Assembly: GCA_044225415.1 (NCBI GenBank)
Contig: JBGAIO010000091.1
Span: 1-11,042 of the forward strand
Direction of reading: 5' to 3'
Origin: JALORV01 sp044225415
GTDB taxonomy: Bacteria > Pseudomonadota > Gammaproteobacteria > Burkholderiales > Burkholderiaceae_F
DNA length: 11,042 bases
The notes beneath the pieces are model-generated. The model was given only the letters and a program-made list of their open reading frames with translations. It made no database searches and was not told where the DNA came from. Both the position numbers and the translations under genes were made by a program. Each line of letters begins with the position of its first letter. The stretch's first letter is position 1. Below are positions 1-7,515 of the stretch, piece by piece.

Positions 1-857
1 GCGTTGACGGTCGACGCGGCCGCTCCGCCCGCCGCGGCGCCGGCGGCTGCCGTGGTGGTCGCGCCGGGCGCGCCCGGCCGCGGCTGCGGCGGCGTGGTGC
101 CGGCCGCGACGCTCTTGGCCGCGCTGGTGTCGAAGCGCACCAGCAGCTTCTGCAGCATCTCGCCTTCGAGGCTCGGGTCCGGCGCACGCGGCTGCCACGC
201 GGTGCGGTCGTGCGCGGACGAGGTGAACACTTCTTCCATGCCGCGATGCGTGATGAAGATCTCGGAATTGCCGTTCGGGGCGCGCTCGAGGCGGGCGCGG
301 TAGCGATCCTGCTCGCCCGTCGAATACATCGAGCCGAGGAAGCGCGCCAGCGTCTGGCGAACGATGCCGAGATCAGGATTCGTACGGTTCTCGGCCCAGG
401 CCGTCTCCATGATGCCGGTGGCAGGGTCGGAACGCTCGACCGTCAGGCCGACGCTGGGCCAGAAATCGAGCAGAACCGGCCAGGCTTTCTCCGGTGGCAT
501 GTTGACGGCCAGCCAGCGCTGGTTGCCGTCGCGCTCGATGCGCGCCAGAGTACCGGTGGGCACAACCGCGCCACCTGAAGCAGCCGGCCGCGGCGCGCCA
601 CCGGGCTGCTGCCCGCCCCCCGCACGCGCGGCCGCGGTACCCGAAGCCGTCGCGGTGGTCGGCCGTTCCGGAACGGAGAAGCGCTCTTCGGGCGGCAGCT
701 GCGACAGGTCGGGCGGCACCTCGAGCGGCTGCGCGCGCGTCTGCGCGGTCTTGTAGTCGGTCCGATCGCCGAACAGGTTGCCGGTCCACGTACATCCGGC
801 CAGCGCCAGCACGGCGCCCGCGGCGGCCGAACGAATCATGAACATGCGTACCCTCAT
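1..857 (-). CDS. bamC: Outer membrane protein assembly factor BamC (3' end beyond window)
   Basis: BamC is a lipoprotein of the BAM complex, which inserts beta-barrel proteins into the outer membrane; it binds BamD through an extended N-terminal segment. The protein begins MRVRMFMIRS and has a lipobox LALAGC with the lipidated cysteine at residue 22. Next comes the BamC-type stretch with DYK at 34-36 and LEVPPDLS at 45-52. A helix-grip-like domain follows at about 90-245, then an Ala/Gly/Thr/Pro-rich linker at about 254-284. The window ends inside this linker, so the second helix-grip domain is not visible. The start at 857 is supported by AGGAGA eight bases upstream (866-871). It lies 21 bases after dapA, the same order as dapA-bamC (nlpB) in Escherichia coli, so co-transcription is likely. 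The linker is very rich in alanine and glycine. The family call rests on lipobox, motif and position together. Confidence 0.9.
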   Translation of the reverse strand, partial: MRVRMFMIRSAAAGAVLALAGCTWTGNLFGDRTDYKTAQTRAQPLEVPPDLSQLPPEERFSVPERPTTATASGTAAARAGGGQQPGGAPRPAASGGAVVPTGTLARIERDGNQRWLAVNMPPEKAWPVLLDFWPSVGLTVERSDPATGIMETAWAENRTNPDLGIVRQTLARFLGSMYSTGEQDRYRARLERAPNGNSEIFITHRGMEEVFTSSAHDRTAWQPRAPDPSLEGEMLQKLLVRFDTSAAKSVAAGTTPPQPRPGAPGATTTAAAGAAAGGAAASTVN

Positions 858-865
858 CGATACAG

Positions 866-871
866 TCTCCT
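866..871 (-). promoter_or_regulatory. Ribosome binding site of bamC
   Basis: AGGAGA on the minus strand lies eight bases before the ATG at 857. It decides between three nearby in-frame ATG codons (residues 1, 5 and 7) in favour of the first. It falls in the 21-base gap after the dapA stop. Confidence 0.7.
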
Positions 872-878
872 GCAGGCG

Positions 879-1754
<876 letters not shown>

Positions 1755-1789
1755 GATCTGCTGTGGTCTCCGCTCAGCCCAAGCATGGA

Positions 1790-1795
1790 ATTATA
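1790..1795 (-). promoter_or_regulatory. Candidate -10 box of the dapA-bamC promoter
   Basis: The minus strand reads TATAAT here, a perfect sigma-70 -10 hexamer in very GC-rich surroundings. It implies transcription starting near 1783 and a leader of about 28 bases before the dapA ATG at 1754. No good TTGACA match is found 16-18 bases upstream. That position lies inside an 11-bp inverted repeat, so the promoter may be weak or depend on an activator. The call is inferred from sequence only. Confidence 0.5.
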
Positions 1796-1802
1796 CCGTG
1801 CA

Positions 1803-1838
1803 GCGTGCCCGGCACCCGGGCCCTGCAGCCGGGCACGC
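1803..1838. repeat. 11-bp perfect inverted repeat upstream of dapA
   Basis: GCGTGCCCGGC (1803-1813) is exactly complementary to GCCGGGCACGC (1828-1838), with a 14-base loop that is itself GC-rich (CCCGGGCCC inside). It lies between the methyltransferase stop (1869) and the dapA -10 box, covering the place of the -35 box. It could fold as a strong hairpin ending the upstream transcript, but no T-run follows on either strand. It could also be an operator. The sequence does not decide between these. Confidence 0.5.
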
Positions 1839-1868
1839 CAGGAGGCACGGCCGGGCAACGAACGGCTG

Positions 1869-2459
1869 CTACAGGCTCAGCGCTTCGACCGGCGCTGTCG
1901 CCGTCGGTTCAAGTCGGCGCGCGGCGATGCGCTGGATCATTGCCGTCGAAGGCGCGGTCTGCAGGCCGTCTTCGAAGGCCAGAACGCGCAATTCGCCGAA
2001 GGCCTGCAGCAGTTCGCGCGGCTGCAGCAGGAAATCGGGGTTGCGCGGCCGGCCGAAGCGTTCGTTGCCGGCGGCGAAGGTCTCGCAGACCAGCAGCCCG
2101 CCCGGCGCGAGCGCGGCGGCGAGCAGCGGCAGCAGCGGACGATGCAGGTAGTGCACGACCACGACCGCGTCGAAGGTCTGTCCGCCGAACGGCCACCGCC
2201 CGCTCTCGAGATCGGCCTGCACGAAGGCGATGTCGTCCGCACCGGCAAGGCTCGCGCCGCACGCGGGATCGACGTCGACCGCCGTCACGCGGCAGCCGCG
2301 CCGCGCGAGCCAGCGTGCATGGCGTCCGTGGCCGCAGGCGACATCGAGCGCGCTCGCACCGCGCGGAAGAGCGGCCGCGAAGCGCACCACCCACGGCGAC
2401 GGTTCGCGCGCCAGCGGGTTGGAAACCGGTGCGCCGTCGGCGTGCGCGTCCGTCGTCAC
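1869..2459 (-). CDS. Class I SAM-dependent methyltransferase (TehB-like)
   Basis: This is a probable S-adenosylmethionine-dependent methyltransferase of unknown substrate. With the GTG start at 2459 it has 196 residues. Motif I is LDVACGHGRHA (about 38-48), the acidic end of strand 2 is VDVDP (61-65), QADLE (81-85) follows, and the strand-4 region is FDAVVVVHYLHRP (96-108). ALAPGGLLVCETFA (117-129) fits the post-motif strand. The same frame stays open further upstream, but that part overlaps trpS and looks like non-coding shadow. The GTG seven bases after the trpS stop, with GGTGAG just before it, gives a natural coupled start. The glycine-rich SAM site and the small single-domain size recall TehB and Methyltransf_25 proteins. 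No target-recognition domain is visible, so I give no gene symbol. Confidence 0.85.
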   Translation of the reverse strand: MTTDAHADGAPVSNPLAREPSPWVVRFAAALPRGASALDVACGHGRHARWLARRGCRVTAVDVDPACGASLAGADDIAFVQADLESGRWPFGGQTFDAVVVVHYLHRPLLPLLAAALAPGGLLVCETFAAGNERFGRPRNPDFLLQPRELLQAFGELRVLAFEDGLQTAPSTAMIQRIAARRLEPTATAPVEALSL

Positions 2460-2466
2460 CGCGCGC

Positions 2467-3669
2467 TCACCGATACGCGAGTCCCATGGACTCGCGCACC
2501 TCGCGCATGGTCTCCTCGGCGCTGGCACGCGCGCGGTCGCAGCCGTCGGCGACGATCGCGTGCAGCAGCTTCGGATCGTCGACGTAGCGCTGCGCACGCT
2601 CGCGCCACGGCGCCTGCTCGGCGAGCAGCGCGTCGATGACCGGCTGCTTGCAGTCCAGGCAGCCGATGCCGGCCGTGCGGCAGCCGTGCGCGGCCCACGC
2701 CTGCGTGTCCGCCGACGAATAGATGCGATGCAGCTGCCACACGGGGCAGCGCTCAGGTTCGCCGGGATCGGTGCGGCGCACGCGCGCGGGATCGGTGGTC
2801 ATGCGCCGGATCTTGTCGGTCAGCGCCTTCGGCTCCTCGCGCATCAGGATGACGTTGCCGTAGCTCTTCGACATCTTCTGGCCGTCGAGGCCGGGAAGCT
2901 TCGGTGTCTCGGTGAGCATCGTCGCGGGCTCGACGAGGATGACGCGGCGCGCGCCTTCGAGGTAGCCGAACGCGCGCTCTCGGTCTTCCGCCGACAGACT
3001 GCCCGCCTCGGCGACGATCACGCGCGCCGCTTCCAGCGCGGCGTCGTCGCCAGTCTCCTGGAATCGCTTGCGCAGCTCGTCGTACTGCTTCGCCGACCGG
3101 CTACCGAGCTTCTTCACCGCGGCCTGTGCCTTGTCCTCGAAACCGGGTTCGCGACCGAACAGGTTGTTGAAGCGCCGCGCCACCTCGCGCGTCAGCTCGA
3201 TGTGCGGCACCTGGTCCTCGCCCACCGGCACGATTGTTGCGCGATGTATGAGGACATCGGCCGCCTGCATCAGCGGATAGCCGAGGAAGCCGTAGGTCGC
3301 CAGGTCGCGGTCCTTCAGCTTGTCGATCTGGTCCTTGTAGGTCGGCACGCGTTCGAGCCACCCGAGAGGCGTCGACATTGCCAGCAGCAGATAGAGCTCC
3401 GCATGTTCGGGCACGCGTGACTGGATGAAGATCGTCGCCTTGGCGGGGTCCACGCCGGCGGCCAGCCAGTCGATGATCATGTCCCACACGCTCGCCTGCA
3501 TGACCTCGGGCGTTTCGTAGTGCGTGGTCAGCGCGTGCCAGTCGGCGACGAAGAAGTAGCACGGGTGCTGATCCTGCAGCCTCACCCAGTTCTTCAGCGC
3601 GCCGTGGTAGTGGCCGATATGCAGCGCCCCGGTGGGACGCATGCCGGAAAGCACGCGGTCAGCAAACAT
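2467..3669 (-). CDS. trpS: Tryptophan--tRNA ligase
   Basis: TrpS charges tRNA-Trp with tryptophan using ATP and is a class Ic aminoacyl-tRNA synthetase. The 400-residue protein shows the HIGH signature at 17-20 (GALHIGHYHG), FVADWHALT near 40-48, MQAADVL at 134-140, GEDQ at 150-153 and KMSKS at 265-269. It is about 65 residues longer than the E. coli enzyme. The excess includes a charged stretch between about 178 and 230, before the KMSKS region, of a kind I associate with betaproteobacterial TrpS. A CLDCK motif lies near residue 340. The ATG at 3669 places the fold correctly, although the upstream Shine-Dalgarno sequence is poor. It lies 18 bases after the site-2 protease gene and 7 bases before the methyltransferase GTG, so the three genes are probably co-transcribed. 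Confidence 0.97.
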   Translation of the reverse strand: MFADRVLSGMRPTGALHIGHYHGALKNWVRLQDQHPCYFFVADWHALTTHYETPEVMQASVWDMIIDWLAAGVDPAKATIFIQSRVPEHAELYLLLAMSTPLGWLERVPTYKDQIDKLKDRDLATYGFLGYPLMQAADVLIHRATIVPVGEDQVPHIELTREVARRFNNLFGREPGFEDKAQAAVKKLGSRSAKQYDELRKRFQETGDDAALEAARVIVAEAGSLSAEDRERAFGYLEGARRVILVEPATMLTETPKLPGLDGQKMSKSYGNVILMREEPKALTDKIRRMTTDPARVRRTDPGEPERCPVWQLHRIYSSADTQAWAAHGCRTAGIGCLDCKQPVIDALLAEQAPWRERAQRYVDDPKLLHAIVADGCDRARASAEETMREVRESMGLAYR

Positions 3670-3687
3670 GGATGAAGCTCTGAAGGA

Positions 3688-4335
3688 TCAGACGAAGAGA
3701 CGGACGATGCCCAGGCCGAACTCGTAGAACGGCGCGAGGAAGAAGCCGATGGTGTTGGTGGCCAGCAGCGCGATCAGGATGAAGAAGCCATAGGGCTCGA
3801 CGCGCGACACGGCGTACGCCAGGCGGTTGGGCAGCAGTCCGACGAGGATGCGCCCGCCGTCGAGCGGCGGCAGCGGCAGCAGGTTCAGCGCCATCAGGCC
3901 GATGTTGACGATGACGCCGGCGCGCGCCATCTCGAAGAAGAAGGCCTCGTCCGTGCCCGTCGCCACCAGCATGCGCAGCACCAGCGCCCACAGGATGGCC
4001 TGCAGCAGATTCGTGAGCGGGCCGGCAGCCGCCACCCAGATCATGTCGCGCTTGGGATGCCGCAGGTTGGCGAAGTTGACCGGCACGGGCTTGGCCCAGC
4101 CGAACATGAAGCCCGGGCCGCCGGCGAGCCGCGACAGCAGCACGATCGCGAACGGCACGATGACGGTGCCGACCGGATCGATGTGCTTCAGCGGATTGAG
4201 CGTCACGCGACCCAGCATCCAGGCGGTGGAGTCGCCGAACATGCGGGCGACATAACCGTGGGCCGCCTCGTGCAGCGTGATGGCCAGCAACACCGGGATC
4301 GCGTAGACGGTGATCGTCTGGATGATGCCGTCCAT
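3688..4335 (-). CDS. Site-2 protease family (M50) membrane metalloprotease
   Basis: This is a membrane-embedded zinc metalloprotease of the M50 (S2P) family, short YwhC-like type without a PDZ domain. Physiological substrates are generally unknown. The 215-residue protein is mostly hydrophobic. It has the zinc-binding HEAAH motif (22-26) in the first membrane helix, a TLNPLKHIDPVGT segment (46-57), AGPLTNL (104-110), and NLLPLPPLDGGR (151-162), whose Asp159 is the third expected zinc ligand. Further helices lie near 55-70, 100-125, 140-155 and 180-200. No Shine-Dalgarno sequence precedes the ATG. Instead TAAACT ends six bases before it, which would suit a leaderless mRNA. It heads a tight series with trpS and the methyltransferase. 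Confidence 0.92.
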   Translation of the reverse strand: MDGIIQTITVYAIPVLLAITLHEAAHGYVARMFGDSTAWMLGRVTLNPLKHIDPVGTVIVPFAIVLLSRLAGGPGFMFGWAKPVPVNFANLRHPKRDMIWVAAAGPLTNLLQAILWALVLRMLVATGTDEAFFFEMARAGVIVNIGLMALNLLPLPPLDGGRILVGLLPNRLAYAVSRVEPYGFFILIALLATNTIGFFLAPFYEFGLGIVRLFV

Positions 4336-4341
4336 GGAGGC

Positions 4342-4347
4342 AGTTTA
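4342..4347 (-). promoter_or_regulatory. Candidate -10 box for a leaderless site-2 protease mRNA
   Basis: The minus strand reads TAAACT here, a four-of-six match to TATAAT, followed by exactly six bases and the ATG at 4335. Transcription from it would begin at or next to the A of the start codon. The absence of any Shine-Dalgarno sequence fits. The -35 match is poor, so this is tentative. Confidence 0.3.
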
Positions 4348-4389
4348 GCGCAGCGGGCGCGCCGCTCGGAGTGGTGGTCCGGAGAAGGT

Positions 4390-4463
4390 GTCATCCCCGC
4401 GAAAACGGGGATCGATTTTTTTGAAGCAACGTCAAGGTGGATCCCCGCTTTCGCGGGGATGAC
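4390..4463. repeat. Paired palindromic dispersed repeat (REP-like), outward arrangement
   Basis: Two copies of a 25-base unit face each other. The left copy (4390-4414) reads GTCATCCCCGCG, then AAAACGGGGATC. The right copy (4439-4463) is its reverse complement with two mismatches in 25. Each copy is itself a short palindrome (CCCCGC/GCGGGG core). The spacer of about 24 bases contains T7 at 4416-4422. The GTCATC ends lie outside. The element sits just behind yciO, where it could form one long hairpin in the 3' untranslated RNA. On the plus strand the left hairpin plus T7 resembles an intrinsic terminator, but no plus-strand gene precedes it. Confidence 0.8.
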
Positions 4464-4490
4464 GGCAGTCCTGCGCCCGTCAGCGGCGCG

Positions 4491-5114
4491 TCAAAGCCCC
4501 AGCGGTGCCAGCGCGCCCTTCCCTGCCCGCACCAGCACCGGCTGCGCGGTGCTCAGGTCCACCACGGTGGTCGGTTCGATGCCGCAAGGCCCGGCGTCGA
4601 GCACGAAGTCGATGGCGTGGCCGATGCGCTCGCGGATGTCGTCGACGTCGTTGAGCGGCAGTTCGTCGCCCGGCAGCTGCAGCGTCGTGCTGATCAAGGG
4701 TTGGCCGAGCACGTCGAGCAGACCGAGCGCGACCGGGTTCTGCGGAATGCGCAGGCCGATCGTGCGGCGCGACGGATGCGACAGACGCCGCGGCACTTCG
4801 CGCGTGGCTTCGAGGATCAGCGTGTACGGGCCCGGCGTAAGGTCTCTCAGCAATCGGTACGTCGCGTTGTCGACCTTGGCATAGGACGCCAGGTCCGACA
4901 GGTCACGGCACATCAGTGTCAGCAGATGGCGTTCGTCAATGCGGCGGATGGCGCGGATGCGATCGACCGCGGCCTTGTCGTCCAGATGGCAGGCCAGCGC
5001 GTAGCACGAGTCGGTCGGTATCGCGCCGACGCCGCCGTGGTCGAGGATCTGCGCGGCCTGCCGCAGCAGCCGCAGCTGCGGATCGACCGGGTGCACGACG
5101 AAGTGTTGGGCCAT
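4491..5114 (-). CDS. yciO: YciO-like protein (YrdC/Sua5/TsaC superfamily)
   Basis: The protein has the YrdC fold shared with TsaC, which makes threonylcarbamoyl-AMP for the t6A modification of tRNA, but it belongs to the YciO branch, whose in vivo role is unsettled. The 207 residues match E. coli YciO closely in motif order: an HP motif near residue 8, PTDSCYAL (33-40), TLMCRDLSDL (66-75), TPGPYT (93-98), EVPRRL (106-111), TIGLRIP (118-124) and STTLQLPG (142-149). In TsaC the last region would carry a Ser-Ala-Asn motif, which is absent here. The ATG at 5114 aligns with the E. coli start despite a weak Shine-Dalgarno sequence. It is 96 bases downstream of rnm, the same neighbour as in E. coli. 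Automatic tools will often name it threonylcarbamoyl-AMP synthase. Confidence 0.92.
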   Translation of the reverse strand: MAQHFVVHPVDPQLRLLRQAAQILDHGGVGAIPTDSCYALACHLDDKAAVDRIRAIRRIDERHLLTLMCRDLSDLASYAKVDNATYRLLRDLTPGPYTLILEATREVPRRLSHPSRRTIGLRIPQNPVALGLLDVLGQPLISTTLQLPGDELPLNDVDDIRERIGHAIDFVLDAGPCGIEPTTVVDLSTAQPVLVRAGKGALAPLGL

Positions 5115-5210
5115 GGCGTGGGACGGATTCGGAAAGATCAGGAACCGGGGCGAGCGCTGCCGGCGCTTGGCTCGCGTGGTGCGCGGGGATGATCGACGTG
5201 AACGGAGCGC

Positions 5211-6113
5211 TCAGAGAAAGCGATGCCAGACCGGAATCAACCCGGCCGGCAGCAACTGCACGGCGCCGAGTTCGACGTTCTCGGCCTCCTCGGGCCCGTG
5301 GAAGTCGCTGCCGCGCGAAGCCTCGAGCTCCATCGCGAGCGCCATCTTCGCGAACTGCTGTGTCTGCTGGGCCGAGTGATTGCTGGTGACGACTTCGAGG
5401 GCGACGCCGCCGGCCTCCTTGAACTCGCGCACCAGCTCGGAGAGCTTCAGGTCGCCGATGCGATAGCGGCCCGGATGCGCCAGCACGGCGACACCGCCGG
5501 CCGCGTCGATCCACTCCACCGCTTCGGACACCATCGCCCACTGGTGCGGCACATATCCGGGCTTGCCGGCGACCAGGTAGCGCTTGAACACGTCGCGAAC
5601 GTCGCGGCAGTAGCCGGCTTCCACCAGGTAACGCGCAAAGTGCGTGCGCGAGATCAGGTCGGGATTGCGTACGAAGCGCAGCGCACCTTCGTAGGCATCG
5701 GCCACGCCGACCTCCGCCAGTTCGTCGGCCATGCGCTGTGCGCGTTCGGCGCGACCGCTGCGCACTTCCTCGAGCGCGCGCTGCAGCGGCTTGTGATGCG
5801 GATCGATGCCGAGGCCGACGACGTGGATCGTGGTCGACGCCCAGGTGGTCGAAATCTCGACGCCCGGCACGAACGGCAGTCCGAGCAGCCGCGCGGCGTC
5901 GGCTGCGGCGTCCAGGCCGCCGAGTTCATCGTGATCGGTGAGCGCGTAGAGCTCGACCCCCTGCGCCGCCGCGCGCGTCACGACCTCGCGCGGTTCGAGC
6001 AGGCCATCGGACACCGTCGAATGCGAATGCAGGTCGGCGTTGACCAGGCTGGCGCGCTCGAGCTCGGGCGCCAGCGCGGAAGATTCGGGCAGCGGCATCT
6101 GGCGGGCGTTCAT
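5211..6113 (-). CDS. rnm: PHP-domain 5'-3' exoribonuclease RNase AM (YciV/TrpH)
   Basis: RNase AM is a metal-dependent PHP-family phosphoesterase. In E. coli it trims the 5' ends of 5S, 16S and 23S rRNA and also acts on short oligonucleotides. Taking the ATG at 6113 gives 300 residues. The metal-binding PHP motifs are all present: DLHSHSTVSDG (His29, His31), ALTDHDELGG (Asp60, His61), PGVEIST (Glu86), LAHPGRY (His213) and GSDFHGP (Asp270, His272). An in-frame GTG two codons earlier (6119) would also be open, but ATG is preferred. TAAAAT ends exactly six bases before this ATG and no Shine-Dalgarno sequence is seen, suggesting a leaderless message. yciO follows, as in E. coli. The divergent small gene begins only 42 bases away. 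Confidence 0.93.
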   Translation of the reverse strand: MNARQMPLPESSALAPELERASLVNADLHSHSTVSDGLLEPREVVTRAAAQGVELYALTDHDELGGLDAAADAARLLGLPFVPGVEISTTWASTTIHVVGLGIDPHHKPLQRALEEVRSGRAERAQRMADELAEVGVADAYEGALRFVRNPDLISRTHFARYLVEAGYCRDVRDVFKRYLVAGKPGYVPHQWAMVSEAVEWIDAAGGVAVLAHPGRYRIGDLKLSELVREFKEAGGVALEVVTSNHSAQQTQQFAKMALAMELEASRGSDFHGPEEAENVELGAVQLLPAGLIPVWHRFL

Positions 6114-6119
6114 GTCCAC

Positions 6120-6125
6120 ATTTTA
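6120..6125 (-). promoter_or_regulatory. Candidate -10 box for a leaderless rnm mRNA
   Basis: The minus strand reads TAAAAT, five of six matching TATAAT, followed by six bases and the ATG at 6113. This is the same spacing as at the site-2 protease gene. There is no Shine-Dalgarno sequence in the six bases. No clear -35 box is seen. Confidence 0.35.
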
Positions 6126-6155
6126 CCGGCGGCGGTGGCGAGCTAGGATATGGCG

Positions 6156-6536
6156 ATGAAGAACAGTCGCTCACTGACCGCCGCCGCCATCGCGCTGCTG
6201 ACGTGCATCGCGGCCGATGCCATCGCACAGAACCAGGCCTGTACGCGCACCTCGGCCGGCGACGTCGTCTGCGGCGCGCCGGACTCCATCTGCCTGTCGG
6301 AGCGTCGCCGAGACGTGATGTGTTCGACCCCCGGCGGCGGCATCATTCTCGACCGCAACGGCGTCGCCCAATGTGGACCGGGCTATTGCGTCACCGATCA
6401 GCGCGGACAGACCTGGTGTTCCAGCGCGGCGCGCGGCGGCGCTGCCACCGACAGCAACGGTCAGGCGCACTGCACGGATGGCTGCGTACGAGGTGACAAC
6501 GCGGCTTGTGTGCGGCCGCGGCCGGCGCCTCGATAG
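6156..6536 (+). CDS. Small secreted cysteine-rich protein, function unknown
   Basis: I do not recognise a named family. With the ATG at 6156 the protein has 126 residues. It begins with a clear Sec signal peptide (MKNSR, then a hydrophobic stretch ending ADAIAQ, likely cut after AIA near residue 22-23). The mature part has ten cysteines and no membrane helix, so it is probably periplasmic or exported and disulfide-bonded. Short motifs recur: AGDVVC, RRDVMC, RNGVAQC, QRGQTWC and SNGQAHC, a turn followed by a strand with cysteine, about 16-22 residues apart. The tail is arginine/proline-rich. The start at 6156 is chosen over an ATG six bases earlier because AGGA at 6145-6148 is correctly spaced for it. 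It is divergent from rnm and convergent with the hydrolase, so it is probably a single-gene unit. Confidence 0.75.
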   Translation: MKNSRSLTAAAIALLTCIAADAIAQNQACTRTSAGDVVCGAPDSICLSERRRDVMCSTPGGGIILDRNGVAQCGPGYCVTDQRGQTWCSSAARGGAATDSNGQAHCTDGCVRGDNAACVRPRPAPR

Positions 6537-6558
6537 CGTGAGATCGTCGTGACCCCGA

Positions 6559-7452
6559 TCACCCAGCCAGAAACGCCGCGATCGCCCGCGCCACGCGCAT
6601 CGGCTGGTCGTGATGCAGCATGTGGCCGGCGTCGTCGATGACGAGGCTCTTCACGTCGGCGATGACGTCGCGCCGCCGCTCGACCTCCTTCAGCGCGGTC
6701 GCCGCATCGACGTCGACGTGCTTCAGCACGTCGGTGTCGGACGCGCGCACCCACAGCACCGGACACGCGATGCGCGCCCAGCAGGCCAGCGATTCGTCGA
6801 GCCGGTAGAGCACCGGATTGACCAGCCGGTGCGCCGGATCGCCCGCCACTGCCCAGCGGCCGTCGGCCTGCGGAAGCGCCCAGTGCTGCGCCAGGAAGGC
6901 GGCGCGTTCGTCGGTCAGCCGCGGGTTGTTGCGCTTCAGGCGCCCGGCGACTTCCTGCGGGCCAGCGTAGTCGCGCAGCGAGGCGCCGGTCTTGAGCTGA
7001 TCGAGCCAGTGCGCATAGCGCTCCGGCGCGCGCGACGATGCCTGGTCGCGCAGTCCAAAGCCCTCGAGATTGACCACCGCCTGCACCCGTTGCGGACGGA
7101 TGCCCGCGTACAGCAGCGCGATGTTGCCGCCCATGCTGTGCCCGACCAGCACGACGCGATCCTCACCCAGGTGATCGACAATGGCGTCGAGATCGGCGAG
7201 GTAGTCGGGAAACCAGTAGCAGTCGGCTGTGGCGCGCGCCGTCAGCCCGTAGCCGCGCCAGTCGGGCGCAACCACGTGATGGCCCGGTGCGACGGCCTCG
7301 AGCGCGTCGACAACGAACTGGAACGACGCCGACACGTCCATCCAGCCATGCAGCATCAGCAGCGTCGGCGCAGCCCGGGACGGCTCGTTCCAGTGGCGCA
7401 GGTGGTAGCGCAACCCGCGAATATCGACGAACTCGGAGCGTGATTCGCGCAT
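6559..7452 (-). CDS. Alpha/beta hydrolase (serine hydrolase, SERHL-like)
   Basis: This is an alpha/beta-fold serine hydrolase of 297 residues with unknown substrate. HGWMD at 35-39 forms the expected oxyanion-hole region and PDWRGYGLT (63-71) is the usual second loop. GHSMGG has the nucleophile Ser106. DDAGHMLHHDQP supplies the catalytic His277, with an acid probably at Asp239 or Asp241 in WVRASDTDV. NLEGFGL at 128-134 recalls SERHL-type hydrolases. There is no signal peptide, so it should be cytoplasmic. A perfect TATAAT lies 28 bases before the ATG at 7452. The gene converges on the cysteine-rich protein gene with 22 bases between stops. It is divergent from the acyl-CoA synthetase with 63 bases between starts, which may indicate a shared control region but does not prove a shared pathway. 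Confidence 0.88.
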   Translation of the reverse strand: MRESRSEFVDIRGLRYHLRHWNEPSRAAPTLLMLHGWMDVSASFQFVVDALEAVAPGHHVVAPDWRGYGLTARATADCYWFPDYLADLDAIVDHLGEDRVVLVGHSMGGNIALLYAGIRPQRVQAVVNLEGFGLRDQASSRAPERYAHWLDQLKTGASLRDYAGPQEVAGRLKRNNPRLTDERAAFLAQHWALPQADGRWAVAGDPAHRLVNPVLYRLDESLACWARIACPVLWVRASDTDVLKHVDVDAATALKEVERRRDVIADVKSLVIDDAGHMLHHDQPMRVARAIAAFLAG

Positions 7453-7480
7453 TGCGTTGCACCCGATGTGGCGTTCGGCG

Positions 7481-7486
7481 ATTATA
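7481..7486 (-). promoter_or_regulatory. Candidate -10 box of the alpha/beta hydrolase gene
   Basis: The minus strand reads TATAAT, a perfect -10 hexamer, in the 63-base divergent gap. Transcription would start near 7474 and give a leader of about 21 bases. No good -35 match is found. The short gap means any regulator here could also affect the divergent acyl-CoA synthetase gene. Confidence 0.45.
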
Positions 7487-7515
7487 GGAACGCCGCGTCA
7501 GCCGATCGATGACCG

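Noticed and set aside
2460..2597. An upstream extension of the methyltransferase
   Set aside because: The 46 extra codons lie inside trpS and encode Arg/Ser/Ala-rich sequence unlike a methyltransferase N-terminus. The GTG at 2459 is a better start.
4390..4422. An intrinsic terminator on the plus strand (hairpin plus T7)
   Set aside because: It looks right in form, but no plus-strand gene lies upstream and the hairpin is one half of the palindromic repeat pair, which explains it better.
4491..5114. Assignment as TsaC, the true threonylcarbamoyl-AMP synthase
   Set aside because: The Ser-Ala-Asn motif of TsaC is replaced by STTLQLPG, and motif order and neighbours match YciO instead.
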